The position numbers and the translations under genes are program-made. Shown one piece after another: positions 7,230-15,900 of a stretch of 17,967 nt of DNA; the first letter of the stretch is position 1, and every line of letters begins with the position of its first letter. Origin of the DNA: Bacteroides sp. (GTDB lineage: Bacteria > Bacteroidota > Bacteroidia > Bacteroidales > Muribaculaceae); the NCBI GenBank assembly GCA_014801735.1, contig JAAVDO010000001.1, positions 1 through 17,967 on the forward strand, read 5' to 3'. The notes below the pieces were generated by a model. It was given only the letters and a program-made list of their open reading frames with translations. It had not been told where the DNA came from and made no database searches.

Positions 7230-8711
7230 ATGTCGACCACAACACCGAACGACGAGAATACCACACCGGTTCCACATACATTCAAGGAGCGCATCAAGGC
7301 TACCAAAACCACCCGCTGGATAAGATTCGCCATCGTGGCTATAATATTCATAGCGTGGGTGGCGTGGCTCGGCAACTGGTGGGTAGCCCTGTTTCTGATC
7401 CTGCTATTCGATATATACATCACGGGATATATTCCCTTCACGTGGTGGAAGCGTAGCAAAAACGCAGTACTGAGGCAGATAATGAGCTGGATCGACGCTA
7501 TAGTATATGCACTGATCCTGGTATATTTCATATTCGCTTTCATAGGCCAGAATTATCAAATACCCTCGTCGTCGCTCGAAAAGTCGCTGCTGGTGGGCGA
7601 CTATCTGTGGGTAAACAAGATGGCATACGGACCGCGAGTGCCAATGACTCCAATTCACTTTCCGCTGGTTCAGAACACACTGCCGGTGCTCGAGACAAAG
7701 AGCTATCTGGAGTGGCCTGAATGGAAATATCATCGTCTGAAAGGTCTTGGCAACGTGAAATACGGCGATATCGTGGTGTTTAACTTCCCGGCAGGCGATA
7801 CGGTAGCCACCAAAATGCAAAATCCGGATTATTACACGCTTGTGGAGCACTATGGCCGCGACGCCATATTGAATAATCCGCAGACATTCGGTGAGGTGAT
7901 ATACCGCCCCGTTGACAGACGCGAAAACTATGTGAAACGCGCAGTTGGTCTGCCGGGCGACAGCCTGAAGATAGTGGCCGGACAGGTGTTCATCAACGGC
8001 AAGGTGCAGCCCACACCGGCCGAAGCTCAGCATGATTATTTCTTCCAGATGAAAAACACGCGCTATCTGACCGAAGAAGAAAGAGAAGCGCTCGGCATAG
8101 CATACGACGACCTGCGTCTGCTGCCGGAACCATCGCTGACGGAGCATGAGAGTGTGCTGGCCCTGGGCTTCACGGTGACTCCGCAGGGACAGGTGCCTCC
8201 GATATATCATGCGCCGCTCACATCGGCAATGCTCTCGGCGATGCGCTCGAATCCGGAGATAGGCAGGATATTGCCCGACGAGGCTCCGAACGGCGAATAT
8301 CTGTTTCCGAAGGGTATAGCCGACGAGTGGACCCGTGCGGAATATGGGCCGCTGTGGATTCCCAAAAAGGGAGCTACCATAGAGCTGACTCCCGAAAACT
8401 GGACGATATATAACCGCGCTATCCGAAACTATGAGCATCATCCGGAAGCATATATGGATGATAAAACCGGAATGGTTTATATCGACGGGAAGCCGGCCCG
8501 GACCTATACATTTGAAATGGACTATTACTTCATGATGGGCGACAACCGAGATAATTCGCTGGACTCGCGCTACTGGGGATTCGTTCCGGAAGATCATATC
8601 GTGGGGAGACCGGAGCGAGTGCTGATCTCGTTCGATAAGGACAAGGGATTGCTTAACGGCGGCATAAGGTGGAACCGAGTGCTGAAAAACGCCAATCCTG
8701 GATTCGAATAA
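7230..8711 (+). CDS. lepB: Signal peptidase I, long Bacteroidota type
   Basis: This membrane-anchored S26 Ser/Lys peptidase cleaves signal peptides from exported proteins on the periplasmic side. At 493 residues it is much longer than the E. coli enzyme but typical of Bacteroidota. The N-terminus has hydrophobic segments at about 32-69 and 88-106. The catalytic Ser is most likely Ser115 in IPSSSLEKSLLVGD (Leu rather than the common Met follows it), and the general base Lys236 lies in NYVKRAVGLPGD. The last conserved box is GDNRDNSLDSRYWG (437-450). A region of roughly 170 residues (about 260-430) is inserted between the Lys box and the last box. WbqC-family genes commonly follow lepB in this phylum, as one does here, 8 nt downstream. 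Confidence 0.95.
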   Translation: MSTTTPNDENTTPVPHTFKERIKATKTTRWIRFAIVAIIFIAWVAWLGNWWVALFLILLFDIYITGYIPFTWWKRSKNAVLRQIMSWIDAIVYALILVYFIFAFIGQNYQIPSSSLEKSLLVGDYLWVNKMAYGPRVPMTPIHFPLVQNTLPVLETKSYLEWPEWKYHRLKGLGNVKYGDIVVFNFPAGDTVATKMQNPDYYTLVEHYGRDAILNNPQTFGEVIYRPVDRRENYVKRAVGLPGDSLKIVAGQVFINGKVQPTPAEAQHDYFFQMKNTRYLTEEEREALGIAYDDLRLLPEPSLTEHESVLALGFTVTPQGQVPPIYHAPLTSAMLSAMRSNPEIGRILPDEAPNGEYLFPKGIADEWTRAEYGPLWIPKKGATIELTPENWTIYNRAIRNYEHHPEAYMDDKTGMVYIDGKPARTYTFEMDYYFMMGDNRDNSLDSRYWGFVPEDHIVGRPERVLISFDKDKGLLNGGIRWNRVLKNANPGFE

Positions 8712-8719
8712 ACGGGGTA

Positions 8720-9340
8720 ATGGCGATGGGTTCACCCTTGATGAAATATCCCGACAGGGAGATAAGACTCGGTGTAGCGCTTTGCGGAAATGCAGGGCGC
8801 TACGCCCTTATAGCTGAAAACGGGAAGACGCGAATAGCCTGCGGGGCACGGTGGAACAAGCGCGACAAAAGTATAAGAAGGCTTGACATAGCAGATGCAA
8901 CCGGACGGCTTCAACTGACCGTGCCGATCAACAAGCCGGAGCATATATCGGGGACATCGGTGTGTGATCTGACCGTAAGCGGGCACGGGCAGTGGTGGAA
9001 TATGACAGTCACAGCTCTGGAATCGGCCTATGGGCGGACACCATATTTCGAGTTTTATATCGACAGATTTCTGCCCTATCTGGGCAGTGCGGCAACGGGT
9101 ATGCGACTTACGGAACTTTGCCGGAAAATGGACGAGGAGATATTAGATATACTCGGCGTTGACAGCGAGGTGACGTATGACGTTGAGTGTCGTGAGACCG
9201 ACAATCTGGCTGAGCCCGAGATCGTGTATCCTCAACACCGGGAGCGGGAACTGGGGTTTATCGGCGCCCTGAGCGTGCTTGACCTGATATTCTGCCACGG
9301 ACCGGAAGCTCCACGGTATTTCCTCAAGGGGAGAAAATGA
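8720..9340 (+). CDS. WbqC family protein
   Basis: A 206-residue protein of the WbqC-like family, whose members occur in O-antigen or glycan gene clusters and next to lepB in Bacteroidota; the reaction is unproven. Recognisable parts are an NKRDKSIRRLDI-type segment (46-57), GRLQLTVPI (62-70), and the best-conserved block WWNMTVTALESAYGRTPYFEFY (about 92-113). The start at 8720 lies 8 nt after the lepB stop. An in-frame ATG at 8669 would overlap lepB by 43 nt and a later ATG is at 8741; I prefer 8720 for spacing. The N-terminal part lacks the usual YLPPVEY-like opening, so this is a divergent member. It is convergent with the channel gene downstream. Confidence 0.72.
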   Translation: MAMGSPLMKYPDREIRLGVALCGNAGRYALIAENGKTRIACGARWNKRDKSIRRLDIADATGRLQLTVPINKPEHISGTSVCDLTVSGHGQWWNMTVTALESAYGRTPYFEFYIDRFLPYLGSAATGMRLTELCRKMDEEILDILGVDSEVTYDVECRETDNLAEPEIVYPQHRERELGFIGALSVLDLIFCHGPEAPRYFLKGRK

Positions 9341-9348
9341 GACAAATA

Positions 9349-9373
9349 TCCCGAGCTTCATAATAGTCCGGGA
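9349..9373. terminator. Weak bidirectional hairpin between convergent genes
   Basis: TCCCG (9349-9353) pairs with CGGGA (9369-9373) around a 15-nt loop. AAATTT follows on the plus strand and TATTTG on the minus strand. It lies in the 55-nt gap between the WbqC-family and channel stop codons, where a shared terminator is expected, but the stem is only 5 bp. Confidence 0.35.
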
Positions 9374-9395
9374 AATTTATCAGGATCGGCAGAGA

Positions 9396-10331
9396 TTATT
9401 GCTGAGCGGTGGTGCTGATGGCGGTGAGGTCGGTTTCGATGCTTTCGGCAAGTTTGGCCGAGGTGCGGATAAAACTGGCGAGTTCTACGTAGGGTGTAAG
9501 CTGAGGATCGGAGGTGTCGGTTGTGGTTACCGAGGCAAGACGCGCAGCAATTTCCTTGCGTGCCGAAGAGTCGGAACTATGAGCCGAGGCAATCACATCG
9601 TCGGCCGAGAATATCTGAGAGTCGGCAACGAATGTAAAACAGTTTTCCATCAGTTGGGGCCATATCGACAGATCGACGCGCGACTGGAGAGAGTCAAGGC
9701 ATAGACTGAGCCGTGAAGCACTCGACAACAATCCGGAGACAGCCGGGCGACTGGTGCGGTCGGATGGCAGACCGGAGGGTTGATACAAGTCGGCCATATC
9801 GGCAAGAGTGAAACCGGGATTGAAGGTGCTTTCGCCCGTACGTCGGGTCACAGGGGTGGTCACCGCGTAGCAATAGGCAAGAAACAAATTGATATTGTGG
9901 ATGATGGACGGAATGCCGGCTATGAGTTTCTGCTTCTCGGCGGCATCGTGGACCAGCCGCTGTTTTTCGATTTCAGACTGCACATCGATTTCCGATTTCA
10001 TCGAACCGACAGCATTGAGGAAAAAGCCAAGGAAGAGCAGACCGCACATGACTTCGATTGCCGTAACAGCCTGGGCGATACCGTGGGCCGGAGTGTAGTC
10101 ACCGAATCCCAGGGTTGTGATGGTCACTATGCTGTAATACAGCCAGGAACCGAAATCGGTGCCGGCACCATCGGGAATGCGGAATTGGCCGTCGGGAAGA
10201 GCCCAATAGATCAGAGCGAAGACAGGTACGAGACAGACGTAGAATCCAATCCAGACTATGGGACGAATATTTGAAACGACATGGAAAAAAAGTTTCAGCC
10301 GGGAGGGTGAAGGTGTAGCGGGTGTGCTCAT
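9396..10331 (-). CDS. Two-TM potassium-channel family protein
   Basis: A 311-residue inner-membrane protein with one pore module. TM1 is at about 26-45 (VWIGFYVCLVPVFALIYW), followed by a pore helix and the selectivity filter TTLGFGD (72-78), a variant of TxGYGD in which Phe replaces Tyr, and TM2 at about 89-108. By family knowledge four subunits would form a K+-selective pore. The C-terminal ~200 residues are soluble, begin with a charged helix (KSEIDVQSEIEKQR) and show no RCK/TrkA nucleotide-binding motif that I can see, so the gating domain is unrecognised. An in-frame ATG at 10382 would add 17 residues but would run through the hairpin at 10371-10396; I prefer the ATG at 10331. The gene lies downstream of the alkyltransferase on the same strand. 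Confidence 0.85.
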   Translation of the reverse strand: MSTPATPSPSRLKLFFHVVSNIRPIVWIGFYVCLVPVFALIYWALPDGQFRIPDGAGTDFGSWLYYSIVTITTLGFGDYTPAHGIAQAVTAIEVMCGLLFLGFFLNAVGSMKSEIDVQSEIEKQRLVHDAAEKQKLIAGIPSIIHNINLFLAYCYAVTTPVTRRTGESTFNPGFTLADMADLYQPSGLPSDRTSRPAVSGLLSSASRLSLCLDSLQSRVDLSIWPQLMENCFTFVADSQIFSADDVIASAHSSDSSARKEIAARLASVTTTDTSDPQLTPYVELASFIRTSAKLAESIETDLTAISTTAQQ

Positions 10332-10370
10332 AGCTAAAGAGAGTGTGTGGAGTTGAAAGAGTGAATATTT

Positions 10371-10396
10371 CTGCTGAAACACACTCGTTTCAGCAG
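10371..10396 (-). terminator. Perfect inverted repeat between alkyltransferase and channel genes
   Basis: CTGCTGAAAC (10371-10380) and its exact complement (10387-10396) flank a 6-nt loop. It lies after the alkyltransferase stop and about 40 nt before the channel start. There is no U run on either strand (the minus strand continues AAATATTC), so it may be a weak terminator, an mRNA hairpin, or a dyad operator for a dimeric regulator. Confidence 0.45.
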
Positions 10397-10421
10397 CGGT
10401 TCGTTCAAACGGCTGGGAAAA

Positions 10422-10949
10422 TCAGCGGCCGGCGGCGGATTCGAGGTCGAGCAGATAGCGTTTGGCTCTTATGCCACCGGCATAGCCGGTCAGCGACCCG
10501 TCGGCACCGATGACTCTGTGGCACGGGATGTATATTGACAGAGGATTGTCGCCAACAGCAGACGCAACAGCGCGCGAGGCCGACGGGCGCCCAAGTTTCA
10601 AGGCCAGCGACGCATAGGAACATGTATGGCCGTAGGGAACGGTGAGCAGTAGACTCCACACCGCGAGCCTGAACGGAGATCCAACGGGCATCAGGGACGG
10701 AACGGGAGGCATCTCAGCGTCATCAATGCCGATGAAATAGGCATCGAGCCATGCTGCGGCCTGGGTAAGAACCGCTGAGGATGCTGACAGCGGAGTGGCC
10801 GATAAGCGGGTGGATATTGACCGGAGGTTGGCATCGTGACGTCGCGAGTCAAGCCAGTCGGCCATGCACAGACACCCTTCGAACTCGCCAAGAAGCATAC
10901 CGCCGCAGGGCGAAGCGTAGACAGACGTAAGAATATGAGAAGGTTTCAT
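10422..10949 (-). CDS. ogt: O6-alkylguanine-DNA alkyltransferase (MGMT/Ogt type)
   Basis: This suicidal DNA-repair protein transfers alkyl groups from O6-alkylguanine to its own cysteine. At 175 residues it has the usual single-protein Ogt length, with no Ada sensor domain. The active-site motif IPCHRVIG is at 141-148, with acceptor Cys143. The helix-turn-helix part is recognisable from SPFRLAVWSLLLTVPYG onward, followed by RAVASAVGDNPL, and the C-terminus has LTGYAGGIRAKRYLLDLE. An upstream in-frame ATG at 11054 would add 35 residues without family resemblance; the ATG at 10949 gives MKPSHILTSVYASPCGG, which fits the family opening. The order on the minus strand is ogt, inverted repeat, channel gene. 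Confidence 0.92.
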   Translation of the reverse strand: MKPSHILTSVYASPCGGMLLGEFEGCLCMADWLDSRRHDANLRSISTRLSATPLSASSAVLTQAAAWLDAYFIGIDDAEMPPVPSLMPVGSPFRLAVWSLLLTVPYGHTCSYASLALKLGRPSASRAVASAVGDNPLSIYIPCHRVIGADGSLTGYAGGIRAKRYLLDLESAAGR

Positions 10950-11192
10950 GCGGAAAATATTCGTCGGTTGAAGCGCGATTACGCCAGAATCTACCATTGG
11001 CCAACATAAGCGCAACTTCATGGCAAATATCGTCAGAATCCTCGGTATCAGCAAGGTTTTTCACTCCATTGGCGCCCAAAAATACTGCTATGACATGCAT
11101 CCAGAAACCAATTACACTGATTATCGTCGGGTTGGACAGATAGAATATTCTCTAATTTGATTCAACCAACGGGCAGATTCGAAAAATGTTTG
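10950..11192. other. Intergenic region between ogt and the YccF-family gene
   Basis: About 240 nt lie between the divergent starts. I see no ORF with family resemblance, no strong hairpin and no tandem repeat. A possible minus-strand -7-like element, GATATTTG (complement of 11024-11031), has one mismatch and would give a leader of about 70 nt for ogt. The extended upstream reading frame of ogt covers part of the region but looks unlike the family. Confidence 0.4.
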
Positions 11193-11200
11193 TAGATTTG
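11193..11200 (+). promoter_or_regulatory. -7 box immediately before the YccF-family start codon
   Basis: TAGATTTG matches the Bacteroidota -7 consensus perfectly and is followed after only 4 nt (CGGT) by the ATG at 11205. If it is used, transcription would start at or within a few bases of the start codon. No clear TTTG is present at -33. Confidence 0.45.
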
Positions 11201-11204
11201 CGGT

Positions 11205-11573
11205 ATGAATGCAATATTGAATATAATCTGGGTAGTGTTCGGCGGACTGATGGTAGCGATCGAGTATGCCATTTCGAGTGTGCTGATGATGGTTACGATA
11301 GTCGGGATACCTTTCGGGCTTCAGACTATGAAACTGGCGATGGTGGCCCTCTGGCCGTTTGGCACGGAGATCAGCAGCGACGGCTGGCCATCGGGATGCC
11401 TTGCGGGTATCATGAACGTGATATGGTGGTTTCTTGGCGGACTGGTGATAGCCGTGACCCATCTGGGGTGGGGGTTGCTGTTCTGTATCACGATAATCGG
11501 GATACCCTTCGGGCTTCAGCACTTCAAGCTGATGAGGCTCGCGCTGTTTCCCTTCGGCAAGGTAGTGAGCTGA
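11205..11573 (+). CDS. YccF domain membrane protein
   Basis: A 122-residue inner-membrane protein of the YccF family (function unknown). It opens with MNAILNIIWVVFGG, matching the family start, so the start codon is secure. The protein consists of two similar halves: each has an N-terminal segment (NIIWVVFGG, residues 6-14; NVIWWFLGG, 71-79), then a hydrophobic stretch, then IVGIPFGLQTMKLAMVALWPFG (32-53) or IIGIPFGLQHFKLMRLALFPFG (97-118). This internal duplication is characteristic of the family. It is encoded alone on the plus strand and ends 13 nt from the convergent DUF2149 gene; no separate terminator fits in the gap. Confidence 0.9.
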   Translation: MNAILNIIWVVFGGLMVAIEYAISSVLMMVTIVGIPFGLQTMKLAMVALWPFGTEISSDGWPSGCLAGIMNVIWWFLGGLVIAVTHLGWGLLFCITIIGIPFGLQHFKLMRLALFPFGKVVS

Positions 11574-11586
11574 AGGCTCGGGCGAA

Positions 11587-11919
11587 TCATTCGGGCACGT
11601 AGATAATCTCGCCGTTTTCAAGCTGGTAGGCTGTGCCGACACGCCGGCCGCGGCTACCCGAGGTGGGTGAATCGTTGTCGGCCGGGGTGTATTTCCTGAT
11701 CTTATCGCCCTCTTTGGTGATGATCTCCATATTGTCGGTGCCTGGATTTTTCACGATGGTGAAATCCTCGTCGGTAAAAAACTCATTCATATTGAAGTGG
11801 GCGACAAAAGCAACCATGAGAGCAACAGCAAACACCATCGCCACATCAAAGAGGTTGGTCAGCATACTCATGGGGTTGTCGTCGGTTTCGTCTTCGTCGA
11901 GTAGGGGATTGCGTCTCAT
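11587..11919 (-). CDS. DUF2149 protein, ExbD-like (HmuV-type)
   Basis: A 110-residue single-pass membrane protein and the last gene of the chelatase operon. The order N-terminal short tail, one TM helix (about 22-41), periplasmic tail is that of ExbD/TolR. The TM opens NLFDVAMVFAVALMVAF with Asp25, which lines up in position and context with the proton-carrying Asp of ExbD (in E. coli, FIDVMLVLLIIF). I infer that it is the ExbD-like partner of the ExbB-like protein encoded just upstream. DUF2149 proteins occupy this place in hmu operons of Bacteroidota. The tail (43-110) contains two short beta-like stretches and a flexible DNDSPTSGSRG linker. Its start overlaps the previous stop by 4 nt (11916-11919), indicating translational coupling. 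Confidence 0.85.
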   Translation of the reverse strand: MRRNPLLDEDETDDNPMSMLTNLFDVAMVFAVALMVAFVAHFNMNEFFTDEDFTIVKNPGTDNMEIITKEGDKIRKYTPADNDSPTSGSRGRRVGTAYQLENGEIIYVPE

Positions 11920-12506
11920 TTGCCGATCAGTTTAGAGTAGAAAAACTCGAGATCATTGAGCGATCGGGCGTAGAATCGGCGGCTCACCTGAAGAGTCGCG
12001 AGCCCGATAGCCGCAACAAGCATACCGACGACGGTAGTCGCAAAGGCAACCTGCATGTTGTAGGCCATGGATGAGATGTCGCCGGTAGCGAGACCGACGA
12101 GTGCGGGCCCCATCGGTATGAGCGTGCCCATCAGGCCGAGCATCGGCCCGAATCTGATCAACATCCGGGCGGGAGCAAGCTGCCGGCTGACCTCGACCTG
12201 GAAGTCGGCCAGTGCATGTTCGCAATAAGCGGAATCAGATCGGTGGGTCACGATGTCAGTCAAACAGCTTACGACAGGATCGCCACCAATATCGGCAAGA
12301 GTAGCCAGCGAATCGCAGAGAGCTTCCTCTGAATATCCGGCTATCACTTTGCGGAAAGCGGCAGAAATGCGTTTCTGAGTGCGGTAGACGCTGTAGAAGC
12401 GCAGAGCGATGCAGAGTGCCCGCATGAGCAGGCAGAGCAGCAGCAGAACTACCGGAATCAGCAGCCCATTGGATATGATAAAAAGAATGTCGGAAAGGGT
12501 TTTCAT
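11916..12506 (-). CDS. MotA/TolQ/ExbB proton channel family protein (HmuU-type)
   Basis: A 196-residue inner-membrane protein with three hydrophobic segments: about 10-37, 117-140 and 150-175. The ExbB/TolQ signature spans the second: FGPMLGLMGTLIPMGPAL (119-136), comparable to APLLGLLGTVWG in ExbB; the third reads AFATTVVGMLVAAIGL. Family members use the proton motive force, with an ExbD/TolR partner, to drive work across the periplasm. The natural partner here is the DUF2149 protein encoded immediately downstream. A cytoplasmic domain lies between TM1 and TM2, as in ExbB. It overlaps both neighbours by 4 nt. It is unlikely to be the general TonB-energising ExbB, because it is embedded in the chelatase operon without tonB. 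Confidence 0.9.
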   Translation of the reverse strand: MKTLSDILFIISNGLLIPVVLLLLCLLMRALCIALRFYSVYRTQKRISAAFRKVIAGYSEEALCDSLATLADIGGDPVVSCLTDIVTHRSDSAYCEHALADFQVEVSRQLAPARMLIRFGPMLGLMGTLIPMGPALVGLATGDISSMAYNMQVAFATTVVGMLVAAIGLATLQVSRRFYARSLNDLEFFYSKLIGK

Positions 12507-12997
12507 GTCATTCCAAATATTATGATACTGATAGAAAGACTGATCAGAGATACAACCCAGAGAGTGTTGGCGTCAGGACCGATACGACGGAAAAAGAACA
12601 GGAGAGCGATCAGCGATAGGGCGACGATAATACCGGTAAGGAGCGCTATGAGCGAGAAACTGATTCCGGGAAACGATCTGACGGCTACAGAAGCGAGCAT
12701 GACCACCGGAACAGCGAGCATGACACCCGGATAGAATCTCAGGACAGACGCCACCGGCCGACGGACGAGGAGGGAGGCGATGAAGAGCAGACTCTCGATG
12801 ACAGCGAGGATGAGAATTGACTGAAGGTCGGTCAGAGCGGCTACCTGGTCCTGCGACATGCCTGACAATGTGATGGCGGCCAGACCAGCTACCACTCCCC
12901 AAAGGAGGTCGATGAGAAGGGCGACACGCACAGGTATCATGGCAAGACGCGTCATATCGGCAGCGGTCAGGACAATAAGCAGCAGAATCAGCATCAT
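12503..12997 (-). CDS. Polytopic membrane protein, HmuT-like position
   Basis: A 164-residue, very hydrophobic protein with about five or six TM segments (approximately 1-20, 24-45, 58-78, 86-106, 111-137, 143-163) and almost no soluble loops. I cannot assign a named domain from sequence alone. Its place between the CobN/HmuS-type chelatase and the ExbB-like protein is the place of hmuT in the Porphyromonas/Bacteroides hmu operon, so I infer it is the same component. It might be a membrane platform linking the chelatase to the motor, or a permease for metal or porphyrin. Short charged loops such as VRRPVASVLRFYP (about 78-90) and RRIGPDAN (136-143) are possible contacts. It overlaps both neighbours by 4 nt. 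Confidence 0.7.
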   Translation of the reverse strand: MMLILLLIVLTAADMTRLAMIPVRVALLIDLLWGVVAGLAAITLSGMSQDQVAALTDLQSILILAVIESLLFIASLLVRRPVASVLRFYPGVMLAVPVVMLASVAVRSFPGISFSLIALLTGIIVALSLIALLFFFRRIGPDANTLWVVSLISLSISIIIFGMT

Positions 12998-15900
12998 GAT
13001 TTGTCTTTAGGCTTTCTGCGCAGAGCTATGATCACTCCGGCGGCGATAAGCAAAATTATGACAACAGGCAGTAGGAAGGCTGACGGGGAGTCAGCCGACA
13101 GATTGGAAAGTACAGTGCGCTGCTGTTCTTTCAGCACCTTTGCCTGCGGATTTTCGGTTATCGCCTCGTTGATCCGGGCTGTATATGCATCAGCGCCGTC
13201 GGCATCGAGGTGAGAAGCGACAAACTGCTGCAGCTTTCGGTTTGCACATACAAACTCGGTGCATGGCGCTCCATGTTTCTCGGTCATGCGCGAGTGGAGC
13301 CGCGCGGTGGCTGTCAGTTGTTCTTCAGAAGCCTTCCAATAGCCTTTACGCGCGCTCTCGAGCATCGTGGCGGTCATTTCCTGCATAGCGGCAGGGTTGA
13401 TACGGTCGAAATAGTCTTCTATGCCAAGGCCATTGACGTCAGAGATGTATATAGCATAGAGGTCGTCGTAGACAGTAGGCGACAACGCTCCCGGCCTTGT
13501 AGCGCTCCAGCCGAAGATATTGCGGAAAATCTCGCCGAACATCTGTGCGGTAGTAGCGTCACCCTTCATGCGCTCGCTGATGTATTGTGGATTCAGGATG
13601 GTGGCTCTGGTCTCGATGGCTATAGCCTCGCGGGTATCCTGCAGCCGGGGCAGATAAGCGTTGCGGTAGTCGGCCAATACGGCGTCGGGTTCCTTGCCGG
13701 TGATCGCGGTGGCAGCGAGCGAAAGAGCTCCGGTGAATTCATACACATGGTCGAGCGAGACAGGACCCCACGTGTTGCTCTGACGCGGCTGCACAATTAT
13801 GTCTGTATTGTTTATGGCCGAAGTGAAGAGATTGCGGTCGGCCACACCCCAGTTGTCGTCGTCGCCATAGGCGGCGCACATGTTGTTGAGGTAGCCCTCG
13901 GCAAGTTCGGCGGAAGAATCCCATTCGCCTGAATTTTCGGTGAAACGCAACATCCCGGTGCTGTAGCCGGAGTTGACGGGACCGAAGATCCTCATTGCCG
14001 ACAGTTCACGCGCCCTGACAGGCGATTCGCCTTTCTCCATGAGCTCCTTTTCCTGGGCAAGCGACCCCTCTGCAACGTAGTTGGGATAGATATCGTCGGT
14101 GGCGCCGGCGGCCAGACGGACAGCGTCGGTAAGCATCTTGAGGCGCGATGAGGCGATGTCGCGCAACTGTCCGGATACCTGCACGAGAATGTTGATGCGC
14201 GGGCGCCCGAGCTCTTCGGAGGGGGTAAGCCTGAGATCCATCACGCGTCCCTGCTCATCTCTGACAGGCTCCACTCCGAGCATCCTCATCGCCTGGGCAA
14301 CCGTGGCACCCTGCGATGATATGAACTCTCCGGCCCAGAAGGTGTAGCTGACTTTGCGGGGATACTCGCCGTGATGCTCATAATAGTCGGTGAGGGTTTT
14401 CTCGGCCAGAGCCACGCCGTCGGTCCAGGCCTTAGTGCCGGGAGTGGCCTCGGCATTGACACTATACATGTTGCGTCCCATAGGGAGCACATTGGGGTTG
14501 AGCACAGGGTCGCCCCCGGGAGCGGGTCGGACCGGCTTGCCGCTGAGCGCGCTGACCATAGCATTGACCTCGGCTCCGGCCGATTCGGTCAGCAGCCGGC
14601 GGTATTCGATGGCATCACCGGCATCCGTATGCCCTGACGCCTGATTGCCTGACGAAAGCACAGCTGCAATATCCCTACGGGCGGCAGGAAGATAATGGTG
14701 GGTGATATAGTTGAAATCCTTGAGTTGAGATTCGGCGATCTTTCCCTTCTCGAAGTCGGCCCTGGCGCGGGTATAGGCGAGAGGGTCGGCCGCGATTGCC
14801 AAAACGGTGGAGGTCATATCCTTGTCGGAATAGGGCACGCCCATCACATAATATGCACCGGTAATCTTTTCGTTTGACAGCTCCTCGACAAATGAATCAA
14901 CTTTTTTCAGCTCGTCGGCCGTATAGGCTCCTGCCGCGAGCGAGTCGAGCGACAGATCCCTGTGGAGACCGAACCCGATAATCTTCTTTTTCAGCTCAGG
15001 AGTATTTGCCGAGGGATCGGCTATAGCCTGATGCAGCTCCTCGATCAGAGCGCTATATTTCTGCCTCATTCCGCTCTCCACATAGGGCGGGGTGAGGTGG
15101 GTGACGATCACGGCGTGACTGCGTCGTTTGGCAATTATCGCCTCGCCTACATTGCCCGTGGTGTAGAAATAGAAGTGAGGACGATTACCCGTAAGCACCT
15201 CCGCCCAGTCGGCCTGCGAAAGTCCGGCGTTCTTGCCGGGCGTGAATTCGAGGTTGCCGTGGGTGCCGAAATGAATCAGGGCATCGGCATCGAAGGCTTT
15301 CTGCATGTAGAGATATGGGGCGAGATAGCTGTGGGGAGGGGCGACTTCGGCACCATGAACGAGCTTGAAATCGTCGTCGCCCAGCGCCGGACGTGGTTGC
15401 GGAAAGAGAAGGATATTGCCGTAGCGGATTGCTGCAACAGCCATACTGTCGCCACGCGCCAGCAGACTTCCGGGAGCCTTGCCATAACGCTCTTCGACCT
15501 GGGCATACTTTTCGGGCAACAACACCTCGCGGGCCCATTTCTCATATTCCGTGGCGGATATCCAGACGGGGTCGCCGTCGGCCATGAATTTCTCCTGAGC
15601 GGCGGGTGCATAGGAACCCATCACGCTTCCTTTAGCCATGATCTCGCTGCGAAACTCGCTGAGTGTCGGGGGAAGTCCGGATACATCATAGCCTTCGCTG
15701 CGCAGACGCTTAAGGAAGTTGTAGAGCGAAGGCACTACTTCCATACCCGAGGCGAGAAGCGCATCCTTGCCTAGCGATTTGAAATATCCTATGGCAATCT
15801 TCTTCCGGGAATTGGGTTTGTCGCGCAGAGCCATGAACCTGGTGAACTGTTCCATAAACGCATCGACCCGTTCCTGCTCGGGAGTGTAGAGCAGATAGCC

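Noticed and set aside
8669..8719. Upstream start for the WbqC-family gene overlapping lepB
   Set aside because: It would give a 43-nt overlap with lepB and an N-terminus translated from lepB sequence out of frame; the ATG at 8720 lies 8 nt after the lepB stop.
7404..8735. Minus-strand open frame of 443 codons opposite lepB
   Set aside because: It covers lepB, whose catalytic boxes are intact on the plus strand. The antisense translation is rich in His, Arg and Cys and resembles no family.
10950..11054. 35-residue N-terminal extension of the alkyltransferase (ATG at 11054)
   Set aside because: The family-like sequence begins at the ATG at 10949; the extension has no MGMT features.
14962..15774. 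Plus-strand open frame of 270 codons within the HmuS gene
   Set aside because: It lies opposite the most conserved part of the chelatase, including the HFGTHG motif, and has no independent support.
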